A DNA stretch of 64,000 nt from contig JAQFVV010000454.1 of assembly GCA_028023455.1 (NCBI GenBank), forward strand, positions 496,001-560,000, in the 5' to 3' direction. A model generated the notes under the pieces. That model was given only the letters and a program-made list of their open reading frames with translations, searched no databases and was not told the origin of the DNA. Shown piece by piece: positions 20,861 to 32,914 of this stretch (the stretch's first letter is position 1; every line of letters starts with the position of its first letter). The stretch is from Epiperipatus broadwayi (lineage: Eukaryota; Onychophora; Udeonychophora; Euonychophora; Peripatidae). The translations under genes were made by a program, and so were the position numbers.

Positions 20861-23800
20861 CCAATCTTCATACCTTAATGGACAGGTCTCAAACTACTTC
20901 AACTCACAACTCTTCAGCCATCCATTTCATTGAAAATCTAATGATGGAATGTTCAAAGCCCATATTAGTGCCAAGGTTGTTATCCTACCCATGTTGACAT
21001 TTAGTCATTCTGACCTCTCATGTATATGCATATTGTAGCAGTCGATCTTAACCCAAGATTGAGCTTCACTGTTCTACCACTTAACCCATGTTTCATCCTG
21101 TTTTTTCATCACATGTATATAAACTATACATATATTTCTTAGAAGCACCTATAAAAATTTATAAATATAAATTTCAAATAAAAATTTTCTTTAATTTTAA
21201 ATATTAACTTTTATGGATGCAACTCAGATATATACATATATTAACTGAGTTTTTATATAGATAAAAACACAAACAAATCTTGTGAATAATTTTGTATTTT
21301 TTCCCTTAACTATATGTTATTTATTTTATAAATATTTTTCTTCATATAATTACACAAACATTCAAGATGGAAGATGCAGTCATTAACTGTCCAAGAGTAA
21401 TTAAGGGGGTGGGATTCATGATTTTAAAAGGAATTTTTTAATTAAAGTTAATGAAAGTAAAATTTAAAACAAAGCTGTTAACATTTTTATCAAATCTATT
21501 TCCAATCTATTTTTGGACAGTTATCTAACAATTGCATCTCCAGTAACAAAAGAGGAAACATTTCTGTAAATTAAAGAATCAATTAGAGTTAAGAAGTTTA
21601 ATTAAAAACATTCTTTGCATAACTAAAAACTGGTATAAATAAACCAAAAAATCTCTTGTGTGAGAATTGGGTTAATAGTCGCTAGTCGACTCCACATCTG
21701 TTTAATTTTTGAGGGGCCTCAGCTGCCTTTTTCTCTGTCTTCGGATCCACTCTTCACCATGCAGAGATGTAGATCCTACCACTCAAGAGTGCCCATGCCA
21801 TCAAAGAATGCCACCTGCCACAGAAGATTTGTCAGTATTCCATAGAATCCTGAGGTAACCATCCCAAAGACATAATCATATTACCTAATTCTAACTTGTA
21901 ACTCTATAAATTAATGTTTTCTTTATGTTCAACATCTTTTTAACTTGCTAATCGGTGAGCATGTTAAACTAATTATTTCCTTAGTATCGATTCTCTATAA
22001 CCTAATCTAATATTATAAAACTTTTCATCCAACTCACGCTTTTTCTTATCCTTATAATTTAGTGTGGTTATGATTTAATTTTAATGATATTTTTATATTT
22101 TTCATTTGATTTATATTTGTAAATGTCAATCAAACTTAGTCTTATGAATTTCTATATCCCACTGTGGAATAGAAGGGGGGGGGTAATGAGTTCTTATTTA
22201 TTTATATCTAAATAGTTCGTAAGACTGAGTTTTTCTTGTAAAATGAATATATGTTTTTTTTAAAATATATTTTACCATAAAATTATATGAAATGCATATA
22301 AATACTTTGCAATCTGGGGTGGATATTGGTGTCTGTTAGTTTTATTAATTTTTTTATTCATCATCATCACCAAAAAAGGCTGGTGAACAAATTCTATTTT
22401 GGTTGTTCGCACTTTTAAGTGCATGAATTTTAGTTTTTTTTCATATGTTAAACAAAATAGTATTGATTCAAGAAGGGGGAGAAATGCACGCTTCATTAAT
22501 TATAGTTTAACATATGATAAATGACTTTATCTTATATGGGTCATTATTTTAGCATATCATTACGTATTTATTAAATCATTTATGGCTTTATTGTATTTAA
22601 ATTCAATGACTTTATATTCTTATGATAGCATTGCTGGCATATGTCAAATTATTAATAAGCCACATAGGGCTTTGATCTGATTCGCCTGTATTTCATTCCA
22701 GGGAGTCACGATCCTTTTCATTCATCATTCTTCTCCAAGTATATATTTATATACTGCTTTGATTCACCTGTACCTCATTCCAGGAATTCAAAGCCTTCCA
22801 TCTTTGTTATTGTTCTCATTCATAACAGAAGTCTAAGTCTACTTCTGGAACAAATCGGTCAGTGTAGTAGAAGCTCTGCATGGACTTACTGTAAACAGGA
22901 TCCATAGCAACTTCCTATCTAACTTTCCTCTTTTGGTACCACTTTAGCATGAAGATGGCATACCACCTTAATAATCGGAGAATGACCTTTTCTTTCCCAA
23001 AGCTGCCATTTTTCTCTCTCTTACTGACAATGCTAGCACTGCAATTTCTTATAATTAGTTTTTCTTTTAGCCTGTTTGACAAAATAAATCATATTGATGT
23101 GTAATAATGAAACGTTTTTCTCTTTAAATATTTTTCGTTGGAGTTTTAGATCCAACCTCTCATGAAGCTGCCCTCTCCTTTATTGAAATAATCAATTCCC
23201 ATATTTATAGAGTTTCGCAATATTCGATTGCTCCATGTCGAAAATGTTTAATAAATAAATGTTTTTAAGTATATTTTGATCACAATGTATCCTCATTTTA
23301 GTGTTGTAAATAAATTCTATAAATGAAAATAAAGTTATGTATCCAATGCCAAGGGCATCCCATTAAGGTTGTCCAAACAGCAAAAATCTATTATTGTCAT
23401 ATCTTTATGTGTGTTTTAATGTATAAACGTCCACCAACCATCCAGATAAATCTGTTTTGTAACATTGAATAAAATCCTATTTTTAAATATACGTTCAGTA
23501 TTGTAACCTCCACATTAAACTGACATTTGTTAAAATAAAACAATTGACTAAAGGTTGTCAAATATTTGTAACCAAAATAATAGTTTAAACTGTGTGACAT
23601 TGATTATACATATATAAAATCTTGAATTTTTGTCAAAATAAATATTTATATTTTAAAACTTAATCCAGTTGTTCGAATCTTCTTAATAACGTTTATATTT
23701 TATGTATGTTTTAAACTTATATCTTGGGTTCACTCAATCTCATCATCATCATCACTAGTTGAATTCTCATGCAAAATGATGTAGCACTGGGCCCGGAAAT

Positions 23801-23974
23801 AATTAATTTATGTAGTATCACCTTAGGTGTTGTCCGTAGTGTTATAGATTTGGGGAATGGGAAAACAGGTTAGAATTCATGATTGCTCCTGACCTGTGTA
23901 TCTCGGGCATGATTGGATTTGGGGTACTTTTGCTCAGATTCTAAATCTTGTTGGATGGACATACATTTTCAACA
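20861..23974. other. Unassigned DNA between two inverted family C copies
   Basis: No coding gene found. Two stretches are richer in G+C than the surroundings. 21380-21860 has a purine run TTAAGGGGGTGGG, a TATA-like GGTATAAATAAACC at 21633, then mixed sequence; it could be an old solo LTR. 22660-23240 contains a weak internal duplication (TTCATTCCAGGGAGTCACG / CTCATTCCAGGAATTCAAAG) and fits no family I recognise. A G tract lies at about 22175-22183. An ATC microsatellite lies near 23740. Confidence 0.35.
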
Positions 23975-24228
23975 GCTATAATATATAAAGCTGAGCACTG
24001 ATTGTATATATGTGTGGAGATAGTAATCTGGACTAACTAATGATTGCTGGTTTAGCATGAAATACGTATATTGGTAATTATTTATCTTTTCAACATGTGT
24101 GTGATAAGATAGGTCAGTAATATGAGATGGCATGGAGAGTTGAGGGTCATGTGAAAGTCTGAGTTTGAATTCCTTATATATCACATCATATATGTGCAGG
24201 TATGTGTAGGCCTGTACAGTATATTAAA
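23975..24228 (+). repeat. Family C repeat, copy 3
   Basis: Core (GATAGTAATCTGGACTAACT, TGCTGGTTTAGCATGAAATA), link (CAACATGTGTGTGATAAGAT) and tRNA-like half (AGGGTCATGTGAAAGTCTGA then GTTTGAATTCC). It is inverted relative to the copy at 20314-20860 and sits next to the displaced end of the 19926 foldback repeat. Confidence 0.7.
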
Positions 24229-24775
24229 TTTAAATAGATTTGATAAATTTCACTTGACGTTATATTTATTCATTATTAAAATATTATTTATTATTATATA
24301 TATATGAAAATCTCATAATGCATATATATATTCTGTCAGTCAAAATATAATACAGCTCTTCTGTGTTTTCACAATATAGTTTTTATTTTTTTTCAAACTC
24401 TGTAAATGTACATTCTCTCTCATTTCTGTATGTCTATAGAATTTACCTGCAGATCATTTTTCAAAAGTTTAAGAAGTTATTTGCTCTTTATATAGGGATC
24501 AAAATTCTTATAACTTAGAGAAAAATCTACTTCTTCATCAGGATGGAATTTATTGGGGTAAAAACCTGAATTATCTGCACCTGATGATTTCCATTAAGTT
24601 GAATAATTAATCTTGCCATGGATCTTAACATTATTTTTTTTTCATCTTTTATTTGTACTAAATTCCAATATGATTGAGTTTCCAATATTTGCAGTTTTAT
24701 AGTAAAAATATGTTCCTTTTCCAACCAATTGTCTTTTAATCTTTTCTTTTAATTTTATAAAGTCTGTCAATATTC
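24229..24775. other. AT-rich DNA, no gene seen
   Basis: 24231-24263 is the displaced outer end of the foldback repeat at 19926-20313. The rest is anonymous. Confidence 0.4.
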
Positions 24776-24884
24776 TTTTTTTTTCTTTCCATATGTCACA
24801 GCATTGGCCGGGAAGCAAACCTGCAAACCCAGAACAACTGCTTGTAAGGCGGCTCTTCTGACCACTTGACTACCAACACTTGAC
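24776..24884 (-). mobile_element. Short tRNA-derived SINE, copy 3
   Basis: Reverse-strand copy with a T-run, the trailer ATATGTCACAGCATTGGCC and a tRNA-like body ending ACTACCAACACTTGAC. TCAATATTC at 24767-24775 and 24886-24894 is a 9-bp target duplication. Confidence 0.85.
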
Positions 24885-25239
24885 TTCAATATTCATCTTA
24901 TTAGAGAGTTCTTCCAGTTTATGCATAACTTCCTTGGCCTTGTAAGTATTCGATAGCAGTAAGTAGCCAGATTAAAAATCATTCTCAAATAATAGCTTCC
25001 AGGATATAAGAGCTATCATTTACTTTTATCTATCATTAAGTAAAATATAAACAAAGAATGAGCAATGGTATGCATAAATCCAAATCTTAAAAAAATTCAG
25101 GGATTATCTAGCTATCTGAAAGGAAAGATTATGGGGTTTTCTTGACTTTATAGTCAGAAAAAAGATAGTAAATTCAAATACCATGTCTTTGCAAACAGCC
25201 CACCCAAGTTTGTTTATTCTCTGAGTAACCACTTTGTAA

Positions 25240-25495
25240 TAATAGTTGCAGCAACAAGATTTGATGCAGTTTTCTCAGATCCAAGGTTCCTTACTGATGA
25301 AATCCACAAGCTAGAAATTAGTCTGGGGATGTTGGATGAATAGGCATTAGATAGGGATTTTATGCACAAATATTTCTGCATCCATTAATTACTCTGGCTT
25401 ATGCTGAGTGGTGCTACTGTATGGAGAGTTTTGCCTCTGTGAAAAACATCTTGTGTAAGCATAAAGAATGGTGATTATGTGATGTTTGATGGTTT
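25240..25495 (+). repeat. Family A repeat, one-armed copy
   Basis: The body end (CTCAGATCCAAGGTTCCTTA, AATCCACAAGCTAGAAATTA) is followed by one arm from CTGGGGATGTTGGATGAATA to CTGTATGGAGAGTTTTGCCT, then the outer flank AATGGTGATTATGTGATGTT. The first arm is missing. Confidence 0.75.
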
Positions 25496-26565
25496 AATAT
25501 ATGGAATGAATAAAGTACAAAAAATTTGTCCATCTCAGTTTTCATAGGGAAATGAGAGAGCCTCCTTGTAGTTAATTTAACAGCCAGTTGTAGTTTTGTT
25601 AAGTACAAACTATTACTAACCATAATCTCAACTGAAATTTTAGTTACCAATCATATTCTAAATAATCAACTTTAACTACAACTTTCTATAACATATCAGA
25701 ATCATTATTCCCAATATGCGTAATCATAGTGAAATTATTACTGTTGTTATTTAATTGCATAGCTGTAATAAGATATGGGAAATAGATTAAATAATAGAAT
25801 CCAAAAAAAACAAACTTGGTTACACCAATAGAACTAACACCCTTATTAAGACCACATCACAATAATGCACCTACAATATTAAGACCAATAAACACTATCA
25901 TTAATTAATTTAATAGTAAATGAGCAGATTTAATTTGGTTATGTGAAAATTAAATATCCTTATGAAACAGTAACTAAAATGAAACTATCCCACAGCTTAA
26001 TGTTAGCTAACATTTTGTTATATGTAGTATTACATTTGATTGTGAATAAAGAACCAAAATTTTAAACACTATATTCCCTTTATATTATAAAAAATTACAA
26101 AAAAAATCAAGTCAGATGTCACATGACCTAATTTAATAAGCTTGTATTTACAAATGTTATATACAGAGCTCGCAAAATAAGCTTTTAACAAGCCTTGAGA
26201 ATATTCTCTATGCCTTTATATTACTATCAAATACAACATAGATCTACAGTCACATTAGTATTTCATTTAGAATCATAGACCTAATAATAAATTTAAGTTA
26301 TTTGTGTATTATGCTTTATAGAAATCAACTTTATTTGTTTAATTAATTCGCAATAAAAAGATGTATCTTACATCATATCAGATAGATATCCTTTTATATA
26401 GGAAACTTGGAACTTCATCTGTAGATAATTACGTGAATGGTTGCTTCCAATCCCCATCTATTATTATTGCTTAAACTATTATTTTTTAAATATACATTAT
26501 TTTCATTATAATATTAATTTTCCCTTCTCTTTTATATCATAAAGCTGAATACACTTTTATACACA

Positions 26566-26596
<31 letters not shown>

Positions 26597-27589
26597 CGCG
26601 CGCGCGCGTGTGTTTTAATTACCTAAATTATATAAAACTTTCTTTGCATCACATTTTAAATTAATTTTTATTTATTATTAAAAATTATATAAATATTTTT
26701 CCATATATTATTTTTTAATACTATACATCTGTTTATATTAATTTATTAATAAATCTATTTCTTTATCATCATTCAAAGCAGTTTTATCTTTTAATGCTTC
26801 CTTTATTATTATTTTTTTTCATTGCATTAATTATGTAATTAATCATTTTTGTATCACATTTTTTTGCTATATATACAATGTTTTTCAGTTGTCTATAATT
26901 TGCTAATTATTTATCAATTGAATTAGTTTTTATTATTTCGTGTTTTTTTTCTATGTTTATATATTCAGTATTTTAAATCTCACCTAAAATATTATTTATA
27001 TTTTACTTTATATATGCCAGGCCATTGATTTTATTATGATGCTAATATAGTTATTATATTTATTGTTTAATATGTTTATCATATTTCATTTTTTATATTT
27101 ATAATTTTTATATTTAGTTTAGTGATTATTTTTTATGTTATTAGTATTAAGACTCGTGAATTTTGTATCTTTTCTATTTAAAATATTTTAATCGCTTTTG
27201 TTTCAAATTTTATTTTATTAATCATTTTTTAATATTATTTTTTTATTGTTCAATTCTTTTTTTAAAAACCTATTTGCAATGTTTATTGTGTTGCTATATT
27301 GTTTCCTTATATATATATTCTGCAATGGGGAAAAAAAAGATTTGTCGCAAAACATCATTTATAATTTTACAGTTTATAATTAACATTTAACAATAATGAT
27401 ATTAATACATTGGTTAAAAGTTAACTGTGCATTGTTTTAAAGCATAATGTTATTTTAAAACATCTCACCTTATTTCCCTGAATAATCGATTATATGATTG
27501 TCTTTTGTTCAACTCCATAATGATTTTGATTACAGAAGTATTTTACTTGTTCAAATTGTATTAAAATATTTTTAATATATAAATTTTTT
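25496..27589. other. AT-rich DNA with a microsatellite, no gene seen
   Basis: About 2.1 kb of anonymous AT-rich DNA. It holds an alternating purine-pyrimidine tract at 26566-26613 ((TA)n, (TG)n, (CG)n, (TG)n). Open frames near 27163-27390 are composed of low-complexity AT codons and are not credible genes. Confidence 0.5.
26566..26613. repeat. Compound (TA)(TG)(CG)(TG) microsatellite
   Basis: About 48 bp of strictly alternating purine and pyrimidine, including GCGCGCGCGCGCG, in a region otherwise almost free of CG. Such tracts can adopt Z-DNA under negative supercoiling; that is inference only. Confidence 0.9.
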
Positions 27590-27850
27590 CTACAGTACAG
27601 GCTTTTTCATACCTGTACTTCAATATGTAATATATAGGGGGTTTGAACTCAGACTTTCACACGACCCTCAACTATCCACACTATCTCATACTGCTGACAC
27701 ACTTGATCACACACATGTTGAAAAAATAAATAATCACCAAGATTCGTATTCCATGCTAAACCAGCACACGTCAGTTGGTCCAGATTATCATCTTCACACA
27801 TATATACAATCAATGCACAGTTTATATTAAAATAGCCAATCTTCATACTT
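27590..27850 (-). repeat. Family C repeat, copy 4 (most complete)
   Basis: The whole order is seen in reverse: TACAGTACAGGCTTTTTCAT, the B-box region GGGGGTTTGAACTCAGAC, a link CACACACATGTTGAAAAAAT, the core CATGCTAAACCAGCACACGT, and the end TATTAAAATAGCCAATCTTC. The symmetric ACAGGC...GCCTGT end seen here and at 9478 may mark the true terminus. Confidence 0.7.
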
Positions 27851-28620
27851 TAATATTTTTAAGTAAAATGCGTACGCAAAAAATGAGCTAAAAAATTGTT
27901 AGGAGCAGAAATCTAACTTTTGAAATGTATATGATATATATATATTTGTAATTTGATTTACAAATGTCAAATTTGCAGCATTCACAATTTTGACACCAAT
28001 CACATCACTTCAGATAAATATATTAATAATTATACTAATCATTTATTCAATTAGAGATTATCCATAGCCCAGATAAAAACTTTAAACTTCAATTAAAGAT
28101 TAATATATCTCTTTCTTTAATTAGACATGAACATATGGTATAATTCTGCATCATCATTCTTTTTCCATATAAACTTTAAACTTCAGTTAACAATTAATAC
28201 ATTTATTTTTTCAATTAAATATAAACTCATGGAATATCTACGTTATTTCTCTTTCTTTTTTTTTCATGTAAAATATCTTTATTAGTTATACTTAAAACTT
28301 CTATTTCACAACACATTCTTGAAACATGAATAAAGACACATGGAAAAGACAAATGTCTCTCAGATGCATTTCATGCCGAACCAATACTCATTCGTTGGGC
28401 CAAATAACAATTTCTTATATATCTTTATTATTTGTTCATTAGTTACCAATAGCAAATTATTATAGTTTGTTTTCCCAGTGCTAAATTTATCGTATTCACA
28501 ACTTTGATTCTAATTACTTTAGATAAATTACATTAATGATTAATATTGATATTTACTAAACTAGCAATTATCTTTAGATCAGATATAGACTTCAAGTATT
28601 AATTAAAGATTAATATATTG
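27851..28620. other. AT-rich DNA with degraded family C core
   Basis: 28360-28450 contains TTTCATGCCGAACCAATACT then TTGGGCCAAATAACAATTTC, a degraded match to the family C core in reverse. Otherwise anonymous. Confidence 0.4.
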
Positions 28621-28624
28621 TAAT

Positions 28625-30030
28625 CTAGTACCATAGTTTACATATATAAAAATAACTATTTAATTGTAATGCTAGAAATATATTGTTTGTTAAGGTTTAT
28701 TTACTGATTTGTGTGTGTGTTAATATTGATATAACAAAAACTTTTATTAACTAGAACGCTGATAAATTTGTCATTTACGTAGCGTATATTTTAATATGCG
28801 AATATGTGAAGAAAGAAAAAAAATAGAATGTTAAATTAATATTTCTTTAATTATTTTTGTAATTAATTTAAACATTTGACCAAACGTCATCGCTTGATAT
28901 GCATTGAAAAGTACTTATAGCCCTAAGCTATATAATTAATTAGGTTGGCACATGTAAACACACATATAGCCATTTACTATATAATTAATTCAGTTTGATA
29001 TTTGCCACAGAGAGAGGATTAAATTGCAGTAATTGTGTGTATTTTGAAAAATACTATCTTAGAAATAAATAAAGGTGAAATTTTAATGTCACAGTAAGTT
29101 TGCCAGTTATATAGCCAGAGGTCAGTTCGCTATTTATAACCAGAGTACAGTTTTCCAGTTATGTAGTCAGATTACAACTCACCAGATATGCAGCCAATGT
29201 TCCAGTCATCAGTTATCTATTGTTTCAAGTTGAGGAGTTGCTTAAATGTTGTTGAGAAGGGGCTATCAAGAAGTACAGACTTTCAAAGCAAAAACTGTTA
29301 AAGGTGAATATATATCACATTCATATAAACTTATGCTATAGCTGTGGATAATGTAAAAGCGATCTTTGATCAAATGGATGGCAGCCTGTGATCCCTGTGA
29401 ATTAGCACAATAAGTTCTAAGTTATAGTATGGTGTTTTTATGATATGCAGTCTGAAATGTAAGAATGGCTAGAAGTAATCTTTAAATAGGACATTGCCCA
29501 ATTGGCTCTCTCTTCTGGAACTAACTACAAAACAATTTTCAAAAGTGGATTTATAAAAATAAATACATAATTACATAATTTATAAGTGGGACAAATTATA
29601 ACTTTAAACTTTATGTTCACAAAAGTGAAAGCTTTATGAATTTTGAAAAATGCTAGATTCATATTTCAAAAGATATAAGAAGGACAACCATATAATGAAC
29701 TGAAAATTTATAACAATTATAAATTCATGCTTCACATGGATCCTGACAAGCCTAGTTTTTCTAAAAGAAAGAAGTATGGTGGAAGAACTAAAACACACAA
29801 ACAGACAAACAAATCATCAAGTAAAGAAAACAGAAGAACTCATATAAGAATGACTTTGGTTTAATTTTCAGTTAACCACAATTAACCTATACTTCAATTA
29901 GGAAAAAAAAGAGGTTTATTTGATGATTATAAATGGTTAATAATTTGTATTTAATATAATCATATGTGTGTGTATAATATAATTGATGGCATTTAACTTA
30001 AATGGAAATATTTTAAATCTTGTTAGGGAA
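28625..30030. repeat. Old duplicated block, copy 1
   Basis: Matches 37145-38880 over most of its length at a visibly diverged level (roughly three quarters of bases by eye). Landmarks shared in order are TTTATTTACTGATTTGTGTG, ATGTTAAATTAATATTTCTT, TGATATGCAGTCTGAAATGT and TTGTATTTAATATAATCATA. No coding frame is conserved between copies, so this looks like an old non-coding repeat or segmental duplication. It provides the empty site for two insertions in copy 2. Confidence 0.75.
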
Positions 30031-30949
30031 TTTATGCCTCCAAATCATCATTATTGTGCCATGCTTTGGGGCACCATTTTGTAATGGAATTTACCGCCAA
30101 ATCACCATGTGATGACTGCCTTACATTTAGCTTAACCTTTCAAAATAGTAATACAAACAATAAGCAAACAAATACCTGTCACATGAATAGCACCCACTTC
30201 TGTGCTATTATATAAATGTTTATATTCAATCACATGGTTTATTTAGCATTTATTATATATTATATATTAATAAATTTCTAATCCCTAACAATAAAATGGG
30301 ATACGAGTGGCTAGCGTAGCATTACGAGTATCAAAGTATTTATTACTAAAATTATAATACTAAAACTATAATAATATAACCAGGTACATAAATTTAATGT
30401 GAGAATGATGATGGTGATTAAAACTCAAAGCTGTTATTTAAACAATCAAAACAATTTATTAAACAAAATACACAGGCATAAAATAGAATAAATAAAGATA
30501 TAAAATAATTAGATTAATATTTCTACAACATTATTACATCATAAAATTCTTTATAAAATAGCACTGTTAAATAAAAAATTGCAGGTAAATGCACTGATGT
30601 GTAATCAATAATGTTGTTTACCCAAAAGCACAAATCAATAAAGAAGGTAGCCCTGGTAAGATTTCTAATATGACCTAAGTATTTTAAGATTTATTTAAAT
30701 AAACAAAGATTACTCCATGTTTTACAAACCCCAATGTTTCTCATATTCATAATAAACCATTATAATGGTATTGTATTATGAATTCTTATTTAGGAGATAA
30801 ATAAGTACGATGTCCCCATGGCCCATTTATACAATATTAAGATCTCAAACAAAACATTCTATTTGACCTGTAGCCATGGAATTTATCATCAATTAAACTT
30901 AAAAGTACTCTTTAAATATATAATCAGAACATTATTTATTCTTAAAACA
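30031..30949. other. AT-rich DNA, no gene seen
   Basis: Nothing recognised apart from a short run of moderate G+C (30040-30130). Confidence 0.4.
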
Positions 30950-31330
30950 GGCAAAACTCTCTATACATATTGTCACTCAGTGCAAGCCAGAGTAAGCAAT
31001 GGAGGCCAGAAAGCTTGTGAATAAAATCTTCATCTAGTGCCTGCTCATCCAATATCCCCAGTGCTCTCAGATCCAAGGCTCCTCACTGACAAAGGCCACA
31101 AGCTAGAAACTAGTCTGGGGATATTGGATGAGTAGGCACTGGATGGAGATTTTATTCACAAGCCTTTTGGCCTCCATTGATTACTCTGGCTTGCACTGAG
31201 TGGCAATATTTGCAAACCTTGTGGCCTCAATTGATTACTCTGGCTTGCACCTAATGGCAATATGTATAGAGAGTTTTGCCTGTTTTAGTAACAATTCTAA
31301 GCAAGCATAAGAAATGGTGATCATGTGATA
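30950..31330. repeat. Family A foldback repeat, two-armed copy
   Basis: Left arm from CAGGCAAAACTCTCTATACA to CATCCAATATCCCC, a short body piece (AGTGCTCTCAGATCCAAGGC, AAAGGCCACAAGCTAGAAAC), then the right arm. The right arm has an internal duplication of about 60 bp (TTGATTACTCTGGCTTGCAC occurs twice, near 31178 and 31232). Both arms share variants unlike most family members (CTCTATACATATTG; GAGGCCA for GATGCCA). Confidence 0.8.
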
Positions 31331-31774
31331 TCATTTATTCTTGTCTATAATGTGTACATACTAGGATACCATAAAAAATGTCAATAAAATACGCTATAAA
31401 ATGAGAATCTCATATCTAATGGGACAAATCAAAATATTATTATCTAAAACCTATGATATTAAAGAAAACAATCCATCTTTAGTACCATATATTCACTACC
31501 ACGCTAGTTTGAATAAAGAAGACATGTTACCTGTTCTTCTTAAAGTGGATAAGAATGCTAATTAATTCTAAATGCTTACTAACAAATTTTTATTATATAT
31601 AAACAAATAATAATAACAGCAAACACATGCAATGGTTATCATGCACTAATGTTTATGAATAGTTTTAATCCGTATCAACAATATGCACATTTTAATTTTT
31701 TCCCACAGATATCATATTAATAAATTCCTTCTGGTAAATGATACATTTTTGAGATCTGCATTATAGCAGATATC
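31331..31774. other. AT-rich DNA, no gene seen
   Basis: No recognised features. Confidence 0.4.
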
Positions 31775-31788
31775 AAAACATTTTTGTT

Positions 31789-31892
31789 GACAAGCGTTGT
31801 TAGCCGAGGTGTTATCACAGCCACCTTGCAAGCAAGTAGTTGGTTGCAGACGGTTGTGGGTCCACGTCCAGGCCGACGCTATGACATATTGA
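31789..31892 (+). mobile_element. Short tRNA-derived SINE, copy 4
   Basis: The tRNA-like sequence begins GACAAGCGTTGTTAGCCGAG, has a B-box-like TGGGTCCACGTCC and ends GCCGACGCTATGACATATTG. A 14-bp exact target duplication AAAACATTTTTGTT lies at 31775-31788 and 31893-31906. The A tail is very short. Confidence 0.9.
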
Positions 31893-31906
31893 AAAACATT
31901 TTTGTT

Positions 31907-32365
31907 ATCCATTTTAAAGAATTTGTTTCCAAGTTGAAATGAAGTTAAAAAAAAAACATTATTATTAGTGTCATGAATCCATTCATGGCAAATGTTTTTG
32001 TTAAAATACTGATGATGTTGTTTACAACAATTTTTTTAAAATAGCCCATTAAGAGGATAGGTAATTAAATTGGCAATTCCTTAGGTGATTATATTTCCTT
32101 TTTAATCCAAATTAAAGAAGCAAGGGCTATTGCATCATTTTTACACGTCCTGCAGTTTTCTAATTTCTTTTCCAAAAATTGGCAAACACAGCCATTATAT
32201 TACATCAACAATTTCGCAGATGAGTTTGAATAGTGATTTTTGAAGAAAATTGATAAATACAACAAAATCTAATCTAATTAAGCATAGCAGATTCATCATA
32301 CTGTAGTTTTAAAAAATTGAAGACCTCAATTATAAATTTAAATATGTCCGTAGTTTTTTTTTTTT
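31907..32365. other. AT-rich DNA, no gene seen
   Basis: Nothing recognised. Confidence 0.4.
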
Positions 32366-32378
32366 AAATTCAATTGGT

Positions 32379-32488
32379 GTCTTGCATTGGTGGTCGAGAG
32401 GTCAGCGCGAGTGCCTTGCACTTGCAGGCAGTTTCCCGGGTTGTGGGTTCGCGTCCCAGCCAATGCTATGACATTAAAAAAAAAAAAA
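32379..32488 (+). mobile_element. Short tRNA-derived SINE, copy 5 (best tRNA fold)
   Basis: The head can form a seven-pair acceptor stem (GCATTGG with CCAATGC). It has an A box TGGTCGAGAGGT and a B box GGGTTCGCGTCCC, with a long variable region as in Leu/Ser-type tRNAs. A tail of about 16 A follows directly. Exact 13-bp target duplication AAATTCAATTGGT at 32366-32378 and 32489-32501. The tail and duplication show retroposition, so I do not call it a functional tRNA gene. Confidence 0.92.
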
Positions 32489-32501
32489 AAATTCAATTGG
32501 T

Positions 32502-32775
32502 AAAATTTCTTCTTTTAAATTTTTATCAGATCCAGTTATTAAATAGCAACCTAAGTTATTATTGGCAAATCATTTCAATGATGATGATGAATATCAAGAA
32601 ATCCATATCTGCCCTTTAAAGAAGAACATTCAATAATATCTCCATTGGGATTATGACTTTAAGTAGGTGTAATTAAGAATTAAAATGACAAAATTTATTT
32701 CTTTTCATGGTAAATCAGCCATATTTATTATACTTTTTTTATAAAAGAATTATTTCAAATAAAATTATTATCATA
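32502..32775. other. AT-rich DNA, no gene seen
   Basis: Nothing recognised. Confidence 0.4.
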
Positions 32776-32786
32776 ACAAATATATG

Positions 32787-32903
32787 CTTATTATTTTTTT
32801 TCCTCACATGTCAAAGCATCGGCTGGGAAGTGAACCTGCAACAACTTTCTGCAAGCAACTGCTTGCAAGGCAGCTGCGCTGACCTCTCGGCTACCAATGC
32901 TTG
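32787..32903 (-). mobile_element. Short tRNA-derived SINE, copy 6
   Basis: Reverse-strand copy: T-run, ACATGTCAAAGCATCGGCTG trailer, then the tRNA-like body ending CGGCTACCAATGCTTG. ACAAATATATG at 32776-32786 and 32904-32914 is an 11-bp target duplication. Confidence 0.88.
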
Positions 32904-32914
32904 ACAAATATATG

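Noticed and set aside
21660-21845. Host exon in a G+C-richer stretch
   Set aside because: No splice sites or protein similarity recognised. A nearby TATA-like box and purine run fit an old LTR as well as anything else.
27163-27390. 75-codon membrane-like peptide
   Set aside because: Phe/Leu/Ile-rich composition is what AT-rich DNA gives by chance; no homologous pattern or context.
32379-32488. Functional tRNA-Leu/Ser gene
   Set aside because: It has a poly(A) tail and an exact 13-bp target duplication, and dispersed relatives exist, so it is a retroposed SINE.
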